Positions 22,112-30,428 are shown, counted from the stretch's first letter. The stretch: 64,000 nucleotides of DNA from Dehalogenimonas etheniformans (GCF_014672715.2 NZ_CP058566.2:1984001-2048000), one strand, 5' to 3'. A program made the numbers and translations. The notes: generated by a model from the sequence alone, not told the origin.

Positions 22112-23917
22112 TTACGGGTTGGCTTTGATATACTCCGTGACCAGCTTGTGTGCCTTTTCGTCGGCGCAGAGGGATTCCAATTCGCGGCTGGCATCGCGGT
22201 ACAATGTGATTCCCTTGACCCCTTCGCGATAACCGAACAGGAAGATATCGGCCTGTTTCTGCGGCGTGGTGGTGTTTGGCACGTTGGTCATCTTGGACAC
22301 CGCGCCGTCGGTGTGGCGCTGGAAGGCTGCCTGGATGCGGACATGTGCCTCGGGGCTGATGCGGTTGGAGGTGGCGAAGACCCTTTTGACGGTCTCCGGT
22401 ACCGATTCAACCCCTTGCAAGTCAGCGCAGGTGACCAATTCCTGTAGCAGGTCGCCGGAATAGAAACCCTGGTGCCGCGCTGCGGCTTCGAAATAGGGGT
22501 TGATCTCCAGCAGGTTCTCGCCGTCGAGGACGTTCCTGACGAATACTGTGGCATAGAACGGCTCGATTCCGACGTTGCAGCCAGCGATGAGGCTTATCGT
22601 GCCGGTCGGGGCCACCGTGGTGCAGGAGGCATGTCTCTGCGGGCGTCCGCCGGGGGCGTCCCATTTGCTGCCCTTCCAGGCTGGGAAAACGCCGCGCTTT
22701 TTGGCCAGTTCCTCTGATGCGTCGTGGGCGGTATCGGTGATGAACGCCATTACGTATTCGGCCATCTTGACCGCCTCGCCGGAATCGTAGGGGATGCCCA
22801 GGAGCACCAGCATGTCGGCGAAACCCATGACCCCCAGGCCGATCTTGCGGGTTTTCTTGGTGACTTCTTCGATTTGCGGCAGCGGATAATGGTTGACATC
22901 GATGACGTTGTCGAGGAGGTTTATCGCGGTCTTGATCACGGTGCCGAGCTTATCGTAATCAACGACCGATTTACTGCCGTCCGGCTTGACCATTTTTGCC
23001 AAGTTGATCGAGCCCAGGTTGCACGATTCGTAGGGGAGGAGGGCCTGTTCAGCGCAACCGGTGACCGTCTCGATGGGGCCGAGGTTTGGCGTCGGGTTGC
23101 CACGGTTCACCCGGTCGATGAACACCAAGCCCGGATCGCCTGTCTTCCAAGACTGTGCAACGATTTCCTTAAAAACCTCGACGGCATTTAAATGACCGGT
23201 GACCTTGCCTGTTCGGGGGTTGATCAGGTCATAATCGGTCCCTTTGCTGAGCGCTTCCATGAAAGCGTCGGTTATGGCTACGGAGATGCAGAAATTGGTC
23301 AATGCCATTGGGTTGTCTTTGGCGGCGATGAACTTGAGGATGTCGGGGTGATGGACCGAGAGCAGGCCAATGCTGCAGCCGCGGCGGACTCCACCCTGGC
23401 GGATGACGTCGGAAGCAATGGAGAGGGCGTTAAGGAAGTTGACTGGGCCGCCGGCGATGCCGGTTTCGCCGCCTACCTTATCTCCGGCGGGTCGCAAACG
23501 TGAAAAGGAGAAACCTGTTCCGCCGCCGCTCTTGTGGATGATGGCGGTGTATTTCATGGCATCGAAAATGCCTTCGATCGAATCTTCCAGCGGCAGGGCG
23601 AAACACGCGGCGAGCTGGCCGTTCTTCTTGCCGGCGTTCAGCAGGGTTGGGGAATTGGGGAGGAATTCGAGGTGAGACATGACGCCGAAGAATTCTTGTT
23701 CTTTGGCGTTAATGTCGGCCGTGGGATCGTAATTGAGTTCGGCCGCGGCCAGAGCTTTGGCTACCCGCTGGAAAAGGCCTTCGGGGGTTTCAATCACCCG
23801 ACCGCCGGAATCCTTTCGCAGGTACCGCTTTTCCAGTACTCGCCGGGCATTGGGTGTCAGTTCGATCCGGTCGCAAGCTTGAGGGGAGGGGTTTTTTGAG
23901 TTTTGGACTTTGGTCAT
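22112..23917 (-). CDS. nrdJ: Adenosylcobalamin-dependent ribonucleotide reductase, copy B
   Basis: A 601-residue class II ribonucleotide reductase, parallel to copy A along its whole length. Landmarks are AACFALP, HKSGGGTGFSFSRLRPAG, GGVRRGCS, TGCAEQALLPYESCNLGSIN, IGLGVMGFAD, APTGTISLIAG and KGITLYRD. It should supply deoxyribonucleotides under anaerobic conditions using cobalamin. It follows a DUF71 ATPase gene by 45 bp on the same strand. Higher GC than copy A and a position next to core genes suggest this is the resident copy. It also lacks the C-terminal Cys pair of longer NrdJ proteins. There is no clear ribosome site at the ATG, and the upstream gap is filled by an AATCC-type repeat. 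Confidence 0.93.
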   Translation of the reverse strand: MTKVQNSKNPSPQACDRIELTPNARRVLEKRYLRKDSGGRVIETPEGLFQRVAKALAAAELNYDPTADINAKEQEFFGVMSHLEFLPNSPTLLNAGKKNGQLAACFALPLEDSIEGIFDAMKYTAIIHKSGGGTGFSFSRLRPAGDKVGGETGIAGGPVNFLNALSIASDVIRQGGVRRGCSIGLLSVHHPDILKFIAAKDNPMALTNFCISVAITDAFMEALSKGTDYDLINPRTGKVTGHLNAVEVFKEIVAQSWKTGDPGLVFIDRVNRGNPTPNLGPIETVTGCAEQALLPYESCNLGSINLAKMVKPDGSKSVVDYDKLGTVIKTAINLLDNVIDVNHYPLPQIEEVTKKTRKIGLGVMGFADMLVLLGIPYDSGEAVKMAEYVMAFITDTAHDASEELAKKRGVFPAWKGSKWDAPGGRPQRHASCTTVAPTGTISLIAGCNVGIEPFYATVFVRNVLDGENLLEINPYFEAAARHQGFYSGDLLQELVTCADLQGVESVPETVKRVFATSNRISPEAHVRIQAAFQRHTDGAVSKMTNVPNTTTPQKQADIFLFGYREGVKGITLYRDASRELESLCADEKAHKLVTEYIKANP

Positions 23918-23957
23918 TTGGATTTATTTAGGATTTAGATATTGGAATTTGGAATTT
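23918..23957. repeat. Intergenic GGATTT-type repeat
   Basis: The short gap between the DUF71 and nrdJ genes is made of TTGGATTTATTTAGGATTTA and similar units. It belongs to a dispersed family also seen at 33925-34073, 40508-40632 and 54690-54735. Confidence 0.55.
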
Positions 23958-23962
23958 TTCTC

Positions 23963-24625
23963 CTACTCCACTTTGAGAATGTTTAAATACCAGAAGCCGT
24001 CCTCCAGTACTTTTCGCGACTCGACAATCTGGAGCGGTTTCTTAAAAAGGGGACCGCCCAAAACAGTCGTGTGATAGGCCCCGGCCTCGGCGGGGCGCGA
24101 GATATGCTTTTCACGCCTTACATCGTCCCAGGCTTTCAAAAAATCGGCGTCTAGTTTCTTGCCCAGCCACTCCTCGCCCATTACATCGGCCCTGGTAGTG
24201 ACCACGATCGCCTCAAAGCCTCGATTGATGAATTCTTTGAGGATACGGTCCTTGGACATGCCGTCGAGGGGAAGATGTGCTTCGATACCGGCTTCACGAC
24301 AGACGCAATCGATCCACTGTCTCTCGACATCGCCGTTGCCGAAAACGCCGCCGTCGACACCTTGTTTCTTGAGTTCCTTAAGGCATTTCTTGAAGTCCGC
24401 CTCGTAGCGGAATCCATTGGTAACCAATTGGATGAGCGGGATGCCCATGGCCTCAGCCTGGGCTTTCATCAGGTCCGAGGATAGGCCGTGGGTGCAGGAG
24501 GTACGGCCGTCTTCGTTCAGGATATTCAAAAGGTGGGTCACCTTCATTCCCGAATCCTGGGCAAGGGCCAGCGACAGGCAACTGTCTTTGCCGCCGCTCC
24601 ATGAAGCTACAACCTGTTGACGCAA
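23963..24625 (-). CDS. DUF71/COG2102 PP-loop ATPase, copy B
   Basis: A 220-residue adenine nucleotide alpha-hydrolase with PP-loop ASWSGGKDSCLSLALA at residues 7-22, then HGLSSDLMKAQAEAMGIPL, GVFGNGDVERQWIDCVC, AIVVTTRADVMGEEWLG and HTTVLGGPLFKKPL. The start is a TTG preceded by GGAGGT. It lies directly upstream of nrdJ copy B on the same strand. Relatives include diphthamide synthase Dph6 and a bacterial group predicted to act in B12 salvage; bacteria make no diphthamide, so the latter is the more likely role. It has an extra HG(L/I)-containing loop compared with copy A and is about 40 residues shorter. Confidence 0.87.
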   Translation of the reverse strand: MRQQVVASWSGGKDSCLSLALAQDSGMKVTHLLNILNEDGRTSCTHGLSSDLMKAQAEAMGIPLIQLVTNGFRYEADFKKCLKELKKQGVDGGVFGNGDVERQWIDCVCREAGIEAHLPLDGMSKDRILKEFINRGFEAIVVTTRADVMGEEWLGKKLDADFLKAWDDVRREKHISRPAEAGAYHTTVLGGPLFKKPLQIVESRKVLEDGFWYLNILKVE

Positions 24626-24720
24626 GGCTACCTCCGTGAAGAAGTTATCGCGAAAAAATACGCCGGTTAATTATGTTCACCGGCGAACAGTCAATATTAG
24701 CAAGACTGCTCATTTTTGGC

Positions 24721-24746
24721 GGTAATTATCCCTTGACAACAAGTAC
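24721..24746 (+). repeat. Left terminal inverted repeat
   Basis: It begins GGTAATTATCCCTTGACAAC and matches the right end in inverse orientation at 21 of 26 positions, including the first five bases and the terminal CAAGTAC block. The transposase ATG lies 43 bp inside. A -35-like TTGACA within the repeat and TATAGT at 24756-24761 could form the transposase promoter with an unusually short 16-17 bp spacing. Confidence 0.68.
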
Positions 24747-24789
24747 TTAGTATGTTATAGTGTAGCTAATCGAACCAGGGAGCAAGGAA

Positions 24790-25671
24790 ATGGAACGCTA
24801 CACTATCAAGGACTTCAACAAGGACTTCCCGGATGATGCCGCTTGTCTCGAATGGCTAAGGTCTTATCTTTACGCCGATGGAATCACTTGTAAGACTTGC
24901 GGCAAGGTCACTAAGCATCATCGCGTGACTAACCGCGCTTGTTTTGCCTGCGACAATTGCGGAACGCAGGTCTATCCAATGACTAATACAATCTTTGAGA
25001 AATCCAGCACTTCCCTAAAACATTGGTTTTATGCCATCTTCCTAATGAGCCAAACGCGTTGTGGTATTTCAGCCAAGCAGATTCAGCGTGAAACAGGCGT
25101 TACCTATAAGACAGCCTGGCGGATGTTCAAGCAGATTCGGAGCCTATTAGGTGAGGATTGTGCCCCGCTGAAAGGTAAAGTTGAGGCTGACGAAACTTAC
25201 ATCGGTGGCGCAAGAAAAGGTAAACGGGGACGTGGCGCAGACGGTAAGACTCCCGTTGTTGGTGTTGTTGAGCGCAAGGGCAAGGTTGCAGCTAAGGTGA
25301 CTGGTGATCTCAAATCCAAATCCGTCAAGCCGTTTGTCATAAAGAAAGTCGAGCCGAGTTGTACGCTCTATACGGATGAATTTCAGGGTTATCGCGGGCT
25401 AGGCTTCTACGTCAATGGGCATGAAACTGTCAATCACAATAACGACGAATGGGTAAGGGGGGACGCACATACAAATACGATTGAAGGTTTTTGGTCTTTA
25501 ATGAAGCGGGGAATTAGCGGGGTTTATCATGCGGTTAGCCCCAAATACCTTCAGGACTATGTGAATGAATACGCTTTCCGGTATAACCATAGAGACGATG
25601 AAAAACCGATGTTTAGGTCTTTTCTGAATCAGATTGCTCCACCTTGCGGCAAGCCTGTTTCAGGTCCTTAA
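24790..25671 (+). CDS. IS1595/ISXO2-like DDE transposase
   Basis: A 293-residue transposase. An N-terminal zinc ribbon (CKTCGK at about 37-42 and CFACDNCG at about 56-63) is followed by a helix-turn-helix-like stretch (GISAKQIQRETGVTYKTAWR). The ISXO2-type catalytic domain shows EADETYIGGARKGKRGRG with the first Asp, LYTDEFQGYRG with the second, and HTNTIEGFWSLMKRG carrying the Asn/Glu end of the DDE/N triad. The frame looks intact and full-length. Its 3' end overlaps the passenger ORF of the opposite strand by 59 bp. It should cut and paste the element bounded by 24721-26550. Confidence 0.94.
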   Translation: MERYTIKDFNKDFPDDAACLEWLRSYLYADGITCKTCGKVTKHHRVTNRACFACDNCGTQVYPMTNTIFEKSSTSLKHWFYAIFLMSQTRCGISAKQIQRETGVTYKTAWRMFKQIRSLLGEDCAPLKGKVEADETYIGGARKGKRGRGADGKTPVVGVVERKGKVAAKVTGDLKSKSVKPFVIKKVEPSCTLYTDEFQGYRGLGFYVNGHETVNHNNDEWVRGDAHTNTIEGFWSLMKRGISGVYHAVSPKYLQDYVNEYAFRYNHRDDEKPMFRSFLNQIAPPCGKPVSGP

Positions 25672-25792
25672 AAAAATCATCGCGAGTAGGATGGTTGTTT
25701 GAATCGGGGTCTTCTTTTTCCCATCCCATGCTATCGTATTCGGCCTGAGCCCACTTTTGTCTGTATTCTTCCTTGCTATACACTCCGTTCAT
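25613..25792 (-). CDS. 59-residue passenger ORF
   Basis: ATG 25792 has GGTAGTGA upstream and starts 18 bp after the stop of the Ntn-hydrolase gene on the same strand, so the two look like an operon. The product (MNGVYSKEEYRQKWAQAEYD...) is acidic and helical, with one cysteine, and it ends inside the 3' end of the transposase gene on the opposite strand. I do not recognise a family. It could be a regulator or partner of the hydrolase, or a spurious ORF within the element. Confidence 0.55.
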   Translation of the reverse strand: MNGVYSKEEYRQKWAQAEYDSMGWEKEDPDSNNHPTRDDFFKDLKQACRKVEQSDSEKT

Positions 25793-25809
25793 CTTTCATC
25801 ACTACCTTT

Positions 25810-26490
25810 CTAATCAACCGTTACCGTGGTCGTCTCGTTTCCAACTCCAGGGGCTACTTGGCTCCGAGCTTTCGCCTCTGTTAGCAATTTCAAAACATCT
25901 TCTTTGGGTAAGTCCTTTTTATAACCATGTTCAATCAGATAGTAAACAGCATGGGGCGCACCAGAACCAATGGCAATATATCCTACACTGTCATGGCAGT
26001 TCAAATCACCCGGATTCGTGATTGAGAACAACTGGCAGCCCCCATCTCCCTTTCCAGCTACTATCAATTGTACCCCAACATCATTATTGCGCAAAGCGCC
26101 GTCAATCATCTGGATAATAGCGGGGGCTAATTTAGTTTGGTTATTATAGTAAGTGTCGAGGGTGAGTCCGCGTGGTTCGATTTCTGCCCTTAGGATTTTA
26201 AGTTTGCGTACATTGGAAAAATGTGCCCTAGCGATTTCGGCAATAGCGTCAACTGTGTTTGTGCCCTTGTTTTTAACATCCTTTTTAGTCGCACCGAGCA
26301 TTTCGTTGGCGGTTATCACATTGCCCGATATTAAAGCATAACAAGTTGGTGGATCATTTAGAGGCATGATTTTGGTGATATCATCGCGTTCAAACTCATA
26401 ACCCATCGGGAAATGAGACGTTACCATTTGGTCAGAGATCAAGACCAACCCCTGCCCGTTGCTGTATGATGCCGCGATACATATAGTCAT
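25810..26490 (-). CDS. Proteasome-like Ntn-hydrolase (passenger gene)
   Basis: A 226-residue protein with the N-terminal nucleophile hydrolase look of 20S proteasome beta/HslV/Anbu proteins. Thr2 would become N-terminal after Met removal (MTICIAASYSNGQGLVLISD), Asp20 sits where the proteasome Asp17 lies, and Lys in ITKIMPL corresponds to Lys33. A glycine-rich GKGDGG turn and IGSGAPHAVYYL follow; the latter is equivalent to the helix with GSG in proteasome subunits. A self-compartmented or stand-alone peptidase/amidase is possible. No ATPase partner is encoded here. It sits within the inverted repeats of the transposon, so it is probably cargo. Confidence 0.78.
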   Translation of the reverse strand: MTICIAASYSNGQGLVLISDQMVTSHFPMGYEFERDDITKIMPLNDPPTCYALISGNVITANEMLGATKKDVKNKGTNTVDAIAEIARAHFSNVRKLKILRAEIEPRGLTLDTYYNNQTKLAPAIIQMIDGALRNNDVGVQLIVAGKGDGGCQLFSITNPGDLNCHDSVGYIAIGSGAPHAVYYLIEHGYKKDLPKEDVLKLLTEAKARSQVAPGVGNETTTVTVD

Positions 26491-26524
26491 GGCGGGGATT
26501 ATAGAACACTATTAAATAAGAATT

Positions 26525-26550
26525 GTACTTGCCGCTAAGGGATACTTACC
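26525..26550 (-). repeat. Right terminal inverted repeat
   Basis: Read on the minus strand it begins GGTAAGTATCCCTTAGCGGC and ends AAGTAC. It differs from the left repeat at five of 26 positions. The Ntn-hydrolase start codon lies 34 bp inside. Confidence 0.68.
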
Positions 26551-26668
26551 AAATATATTTTGACATTTACGTGTAAACCAACAAGAGATTGCTTCGCTCT
26601 CCTTCGGAATCGCTCGCAAAACGAGGAAGGTGGCGTCTGCGCCACCAAAAGTGGTATAAGTTCCAGCC

Positions 26669-27397
26669 ATGAGCGACGATACCAAGAGCCAGGTCGAGGG
26701 GCATCGCGGGCGGCTTCGTGAGCGTTTCAAAAAGGGCGGCCTTCCAGCCCTGGCCGACTATGAGGTCGTCGAACTGCTGTTGACCCTCGGCCAGCCGAGG
26801 AGCGATTGCAAGCCCGCCGCCAAGGAAGCCATCAAGCGTTTCAAGACCCTCCGCGGCGTGCTGGAAGCCTCACCCGAGGAACTGTTGGAAGTCGCTGGCA
26901 TCGGGCCCAACAACTGCATCGCCATCCGGCTCATCGCCGATGCGGCGCGGGAACTGCTCAAGGAAAAGATCGTAGACGGGAAGACTGTCACGACCCCGGA
27001 GCAAGTGAAGGATTACCTGAACGCATCGATGGGTGGGTTGAAGAAAGAGGTCTTCAAGGTGATCTACCTGGACAACCAGAACCGGGTAATTGAAACCATC
27101 GATATGTTCCACGGCACGATAAATGCCTCGGCGGTGTGGGTGCGTGAGGTCATCGAGGGCGCGTTAAAGCGGCATGCGGCAGCAATGATCTTCGTCCACA
27201 ACCACCCCTCAGGTTCTATCACCCCCAGCCAACAGGACCGAAACATCACCAGGGACCTGGTACTAGCCTCCGAAGCGGTGGGCATTCGCGCGCTCGACCA
27301 TATTATCGTCGGTGGGGACAAGCATTTCAGCCTGGCATCAGAAGGATTGATGGACAAATATGTGGCTGAGTTTCAGGGGCTGCGGGGGAAGCGGTAA
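26669..27397 (+). CDS. radC: RadC-family JAB-domain protein
   Basis: A 242-residue member of the RadC/YicR family. Residues 1-95 hold a helix-hairpin-helix region (LLEVAGIGPNNCIAIRL). Residues 115-235 form the JAB/MPN metalloprotease-like domain with the zinc ligands in FVHNHPSGSITPSQQD and the Glu of YLDNQN...ETIDMF upstream. Historically linked to DNA repair, its biochemical role remains uncertain. It is a stand-alone gene that begins 118 bp outside the transposon and is convergent with ogt. Confidence 0.93.
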   Translation: MSDDTKSQVEGHRGRLRERFKKGGLPALADYEVVELLLTLGQPRSDCKPAAKEAIKRFKTLRGVLEASPEELLEVAGIGPNNCIAIRLIADAARELLKEKIVDGKTVTTPEQVKDYLNASMGGLKKEVFKVIYLDNQNRVIETIDMFHGTINASAVWVREVIEGALKRHAAAMIFVHNHPSGSITPSQQDRNITRDLVLASEAVGIRALDHIIVGGDKHFSLASEGLMDKYVAEFQGLRGKR

Positions 27398-27398
27398 T

Positions 27399-27917
27399 CT
27401 AGGTTTTCCCCTTCTTTTCCATCGCCAGCAGTTTTTGCTTGGTCTTGATCCCACCGGAAAAACCACCCAAACCCCCGTCGGCCGCGACAACCCGATGGCA
27501 GGGGATAAGAATAGGAACGGGATTGGCGCCAAGTGCCTGCCCGACAGCCCGCGCAGCACCCGGTTTGCCGATTTCTTCAGCCAGTTGGCCGTAGCTTTTG
27601 GTCTCGCCGTAGGGAATGCGACAAGCGGCTTCATAAACTTGCTTCTGGAATTCGGTGGTCCCGGTAAGATCTATGCCGTCGTTGAAAACGACCGGCTGCC
27701 CCACAAAATAATGTCTCAATCTGTCACCCAGGCCGCTGCCGGGAGAAAGATCCTGTTCTTCTATCCCCAAGTCTGTCAACACGGATTTCCGGTTCCTGGC
27801 CGGAAGAGTAAGGCGCCTTACCCCGTTTTCTGAGGCTTCGATACCCACCCATCCCTGGGCAGTTTCGACCATTTCATATTTTGATCCCGGTTTGGGCTGC
27901 AATCGTTTTTGGGCCAT
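27399..27917 (-). CDS. ogt: Methylated-DNA-protein cysteine methyltransferase
   Basis: A 172-residue suicide enzyme that moves the alkyl group from O6-alkylguanine to its own cysteine. The active-site motif IPCHRVVAADGGLGGFSGG is present near residue 138 with the DNA-binding helix before it (AARAVGQALGANP). The N-terminal domain is short. Its stop codon is one base from the radC stop on the other strand, so the two genes converge without a terminator between them. Confidence 0.95.
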   Translation of the reverse strand: MAQKRLQPKPGSKYEMVETAQGWVGIEASENGVRRLTLPARNRKSVLTDLGIEEQDLSPGSGLGDRLRHYFVGQPVVFNDGIDLTGTTEFQKQVYEAACRIPYGETKSYGQLAEEIGKPGAARAVGQALGANPVPILIPCHRVVAADGGLGGFSGGIKTKQKLLAMEKKGKT

Positions 27918-27957
27918 TATCGCGTCACCAAGTTTTCGTTCAAGCTTTGCGGCCGGT

Positions 27958-28515
27958 TCAAGCGACGTCGATCTCCATCAGCTTAAATCCGCCGATCTCC
28001 TGGCGGTACAACAGGCTCACCTTGCCCTTGGCGTTGCGGAAAAGCAAGAAGTCATCTTTAGAATCGTTGATCCGGTCGACAGCCTGCGCCAGGGTCATAG
28101 GTTCCGCTGTAACCCGCTCGATGTCTATAGCCACATCGCTTTCAGTGGATAAGAGGGGCGGAGTCGGTTTGGTCTCCGTGTAAGTCACCGATCCAAAACG
28201 CTGGCTTTCACGATCAAAATCATTGCCCTTATTCTTGAAGTCCAGGGCTTGACGCTCCATCACCCCGGCCAGGTTATCGACCGCGGTGATTAGAGAGGCA
28301 GCGCGGCATTCGGAGGTGCGCACCGGACCCAGGATATCCAGGAAGCCGCGCGCGACGAAACGATCTTTGGCGGCCCTGGTGTTTTCCTCTAAGAGTTCCA
28401 AGCGTAATTCCCGGGCCTGGGGTACGTGACGCCCAATCTTATTGAGACTGCGCTCTACCTGTTTTCGGGTAATGTCATCCAGAGTCAGATTCTTGGCGGT
28501 GATGATGAGTTCCAC
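27958..28515 (-). CDS. hpf: Ribosome hibernation promoting factor, long form
   Basis: A 185-residue HPF. Residues 1-100 form the ribosome-binding S30AE fold (starting MELIITAKNLTLDDITRKQV), a linker with KPTPPLLSTES follows, and residues 128-185 are the long-form C-terminal dimerisation domain (EPMTLAQAVDRINDSKDDFL, NAKGKVSLLYRQEIGGFKL). Such proteins pair 70S ribosomes into inactive 100S particles during starvation. GGAGGC precedes the ATG. It sits just downstream of comF on the same strand. Confidence 0.93.
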   Translation of the reverse strand: MELIITAKNLTLDDITRKQVERSLNKIGRHVPQARELRLELLEENTRAAKDRFVARGFLDILGPVRTSECRAASLITAVDNLAGVMERQALDFKNKGNDFDRESQRFGSVTYTETKPTPPLLSTESDVAIDIERVTAEPMTLAQAVDRINDSKDDFLLFRNAKGKVSLLYRQEIGGFKLMEIDVA

Positions 28516-28536
28516 GGGATGCCTCCTTGAACCTCT

Positions 28537-29226
28537 TCATATTTCCCTGGCCAGGGTCAATGCCCTCACCTCTTGCGCTCCCGCCGACGCCAGCGCCTTC
28601 GCGCAGGCAGAGAGGGTAGCGCCCGAAGTGGCCACGTCATCGATCAGGATGACCCGGCGGCCCATGAAATTATTATAACACCCGAAAGCGCCAACTACTG
28701 CAAGGCGCCGCTCTTCAACCGAACCGCTGTCTGCCTGGGGAGGTGTCGCCTTAAGCTTTCTGAGGGCCTCGAGGAAGACCGGCAACCCGGTCAATTTATG
28801 GATCGAGATCGCCAGGAGTTGAGACTGATTATAGCCTCGCTCGCGGAGACGGGATTTGTGCAGCGGCACAGGAACGAGGGCATCCCCCACAAAGTCGTTG
28901 GTCTTCAGGAAATCAGCCATGAAACCGCCAAGAGTCGGGGCGATATCTCTAAGGTTGTTATATTTGAGTTGGTGGACCGCTTTTTTGATGACCCCCTCAA
29001 AGCGGAACACCGAACTCAGTTGCCTGAGTTCAGGCGAAAGGCTGTCGCAGTCGGGGTGATGGTCAAGGCTCTTGCCGCAAGCGGGGCAGAAGGGAGGTTC
29101 CTGGAATGGCAAACTGGGGCGGCATCTTGGACATAAATAATCGCCCTCCCGGCCGCAACCCAGGCAGTACTTGGGGAAAAACACATCCAGCAGCTTCTCA
29201 CTGCTGCCAAGGAGCCGCCCGAACAT
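28537..29226 (-). CDS. comF: ComF-family phosphoribosyltransferase-like protein
   Basis: A 229-residue ComF homolog. An N-terminal zinc finger (CLGCGREGDYLCPRC and CPACGK) precedes a PRTase fold with VPVPLHKSRLRERGYNQSQLL and the PRPP-loop-like VILIDDVATSGATLSACAKAL. In naturally competent bacteria ComF helps single-stranded DNA uptake. Elsewhere its substrate is unknown. It is second in a short same-strand series: zinc-ribbon protein, comF, hpf. Confidence 0.93.
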   Translation of the reverse strand: MFGRLLGSSEKLLDVFFPKYCLGCGREGDYLCPRCRPSLPFQEPPFCPACGKSLDHHPDCDSLSPELRQLSSVFRFEGVIKKAVHQLKYNNLRDIAPTLGGFMADFLKTNDFVGDALVPVPLHKSRLRERGYNQSQLLAISIHKLTGLPVFLEALRKLKATPPQADSGSVEERRLAVVGAFGCYNNFMGRRVILIDDVATSGATLSACAKALASAGAQEVRALTLAREI

Positions 29227-29236
29227 GGAGACTAAA

Positions 29237-29458
29237 CTAAAAGTTTACCGGATTGCGCTGACGGCCGTTGACGCCGTTGCCGATAGGCTCGTTGATATAA
29301 ACGTCCCCGTTGCGGATCTTCAGGTTATAGCCGCATTCGGGATTGGTGCAAACCCAAGCCTTATAATGGATCGGCGCGCCCTGGTTGCCGAAGTCCGACA
29401 AAGGCACCAGGTCGCCGGTCTGGCATTTCTGGCATTTGGGAAAACTTGATACTTCCAC
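29237..29458 (-). CDS. Small zinc-ribbon protein
   Basis: A 73-residue protein starting at a GTG preceded by GGGAGGTAG. Two pairs, CQKC and CTNPEC, separated by about 28 residues, form a zinc ribbon (GDLVPLSDFGNQGAPIHYKA and WVCTNPECGYNLKIRNGDVY). It lies 10 bp upstream of comF. The function is unknown; this size and layout are typical of small conserved zinc-ribbon proteins. Confidence 0.75.
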   Translation of the reverse strand: MEVSSFPKCQKCQTGDLVPLSDFGNQGAPIHYKAWVCTNPECGYNLKIRNGDVYINEPIGNGVNGRQRNPVNF

Positions 29459-29563
29459 AGAAACTACCTCCCAACCAAATTGCTTTGATTGGGAAAGAAG
29501 TATATATCATGTCATATGGCTTATCAAGGTTTTTTATCAAATAATTGTTAAGGTTGGCGTATA

Positions 29564-29593
29564 CAAAAAGAGCCCCGGAATAACCGGGGCTCA
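29564..29593 (-). terminator. Intrinsic terminator
   Basis: AGCCCCGG-5-CCGGGGCT at 29571-29592 is followed on the minus strand by CTTTTTG. It ends the transcript of the 100-residue gene at 29619-29921. Confidence 0.88.
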
Positions 29594-29618
29594 CGTAAGC
29601 ACCTTTTTTAATTCTGGG

Positions 29619-29921
29619 TTAAGCAAAATTCTTCAGGGTATTGATTATTATGTCCGCACTTTCGACAAAATCGATCATTGGCCGTACCGACCACTGAGTT
29701 AACGGGGATAATGGAAACGTAAGCAGCAATTTCATCAATTCCTCGTGACTGGAGACGTTCATGATGAAGACGCCACCGCCGTCTGTGAAGCTATACACCG
29801 CTTCAAGCTGACCAGCCTCTTTGTGGCGCTTGACCCAGGCCTTAGCCGCGCGAAGATAGTTTACCTGGTCAGTGTGGCCGGCTCCGGGAATGACCTGATG
29901 ACCGGTGACCAAATATTTCAT
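29619..29921 (-). CDS. Muconolactone isomerase-like small protein
   Basis: A 100-residue protein, MKYLVTGHQVIPGAGHTDQV at its start, with the beta-alpha-beta layout of dimeric ferredoxin-like barrels (AVYSFTDGGGVFIMNVSSHE, then LMKLLLTFPLSPLTQWSVRP). This resembles muconolactone isomerase and DUF3303-type proteins. The catalytic role is unknown. It has its own terminator and no obvious operon partner, and AGGAGAT lies upstream of the start. Confidence 0.7.
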   Translation of the reverse strand: MKYLVTGHQVIPGAGHTDQVNYLRAAKAWVKRHKEAGQLEAVYSFTDGGGVFIMNVSSHEELMKLLLTFPLSPLTQWSVRPMIDFVESADIIINTLKNFA

Positions 29922-30005
29922 ATCACAATCTCCTGATCGCGCCCGGCGGTAAATTTTGGAACGTTTTTACTTTAACATCTGGAAGGCCCGGGCACAAGAC
30001 CGATG

Positions 30006-30428
30006 TCAGGATTTTTTGGTTATGGTCATGTTCAGCCGGTAATCGGACGTCGAGATGGTCTGGTTCATCTTCGGATAGGGCGTGACATTGAAGGCAATCT
30101 TATAGCGATCATATTCCTGGGTCGTCGGGTCCGTGGAACCTAACTGAGTAAGGGTTATCTGCGCCTTTTTGCCGTTTAAATCCAGCGTCACCAGACATTG
30201 GACCTGACCTGCCCAGATACAAGTCGCCCCATCCGGGCACCGGCTGTCGTTGAGTACTTTGTCAAATGTTACTTTCAAGCTTTCGGCTGAAATATCGGCA
30301 GATTGTCCAACCTTCAGCGTAAACTTATCTCCGAGACTTGCAGAAATCGAATTGGATCCCGATCCACAACCAGCCAGGGCAGACCCGAGGATCAGCATTC
30401 CCAGAAAAACCACTGCCAGCTTTTTCAT
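30006..30428 (-). CDS. Secreted lipoprotein of unknown function
   Basis: About 140 residues from ATG 30428, chosen because GGAGGTGCT directly precedes it; the frame runs 63 bases further upstream but without support. MKKLAVVFLGMLILGSALAGC is a clean lipobox signal. The mature part (KFTLKVGQSADISAESLKVT, ...RCPDGATCIWAGQVQCLVTL) contains four cysteines and looks like a beta-sandwich. It is found 69 bp downstream of the copper ATPase stop on the same strand, so a link with metal handling is possible but not proven. Confidence 0.78.
   Translation of the reverse strand: MKKLAVVFLGMLILGSALAGCGSGSNSISASLGDKFTLKVGQSADISAESLKVTFDKVLNDSRCPDGATCIWAGQVQCLVTLDLNGKKAQITLTQLGSTDPTTQEYDRYKIAFNVTPYPKMNQTISTSDYRLNMTITKKS

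Larger units (their letters stand above)
24721..26550. mobile_element. IS1595-type transposon with passenger genes
   Basis: Imperfect 26-bp terminal inverted repeats bound an element of 1830 bp: GGTAATTATCCCTTGACAAC plus AAGTAC at the left (24721-24746), and on the opposite strand GGTAAGTATCCCTTAGCGGC plus AAGTAC at the right (26550-26525), 21 of 26 bases identical. Inside are a DDE transposase on the plus strand and, on the minus strand, a proteasome-like Ntn-hydrolase followed by a 59-residue ORF whose end overlaps the transposase end. No matching 8-bp target duplication is seen (TTTTTGGC versus AAATATAT), so the insertion may be old. It separates the DUF71 gene from radC. Confidence 0.72.

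Noticed and set aside
24713-26558. 8-bp target duplication at the transposon ends
   Set aside because: Bases next to the inverted repeats are TTTTTGGC and AAATATAT, which do not match; no other direct repeat close to the ends was seen.
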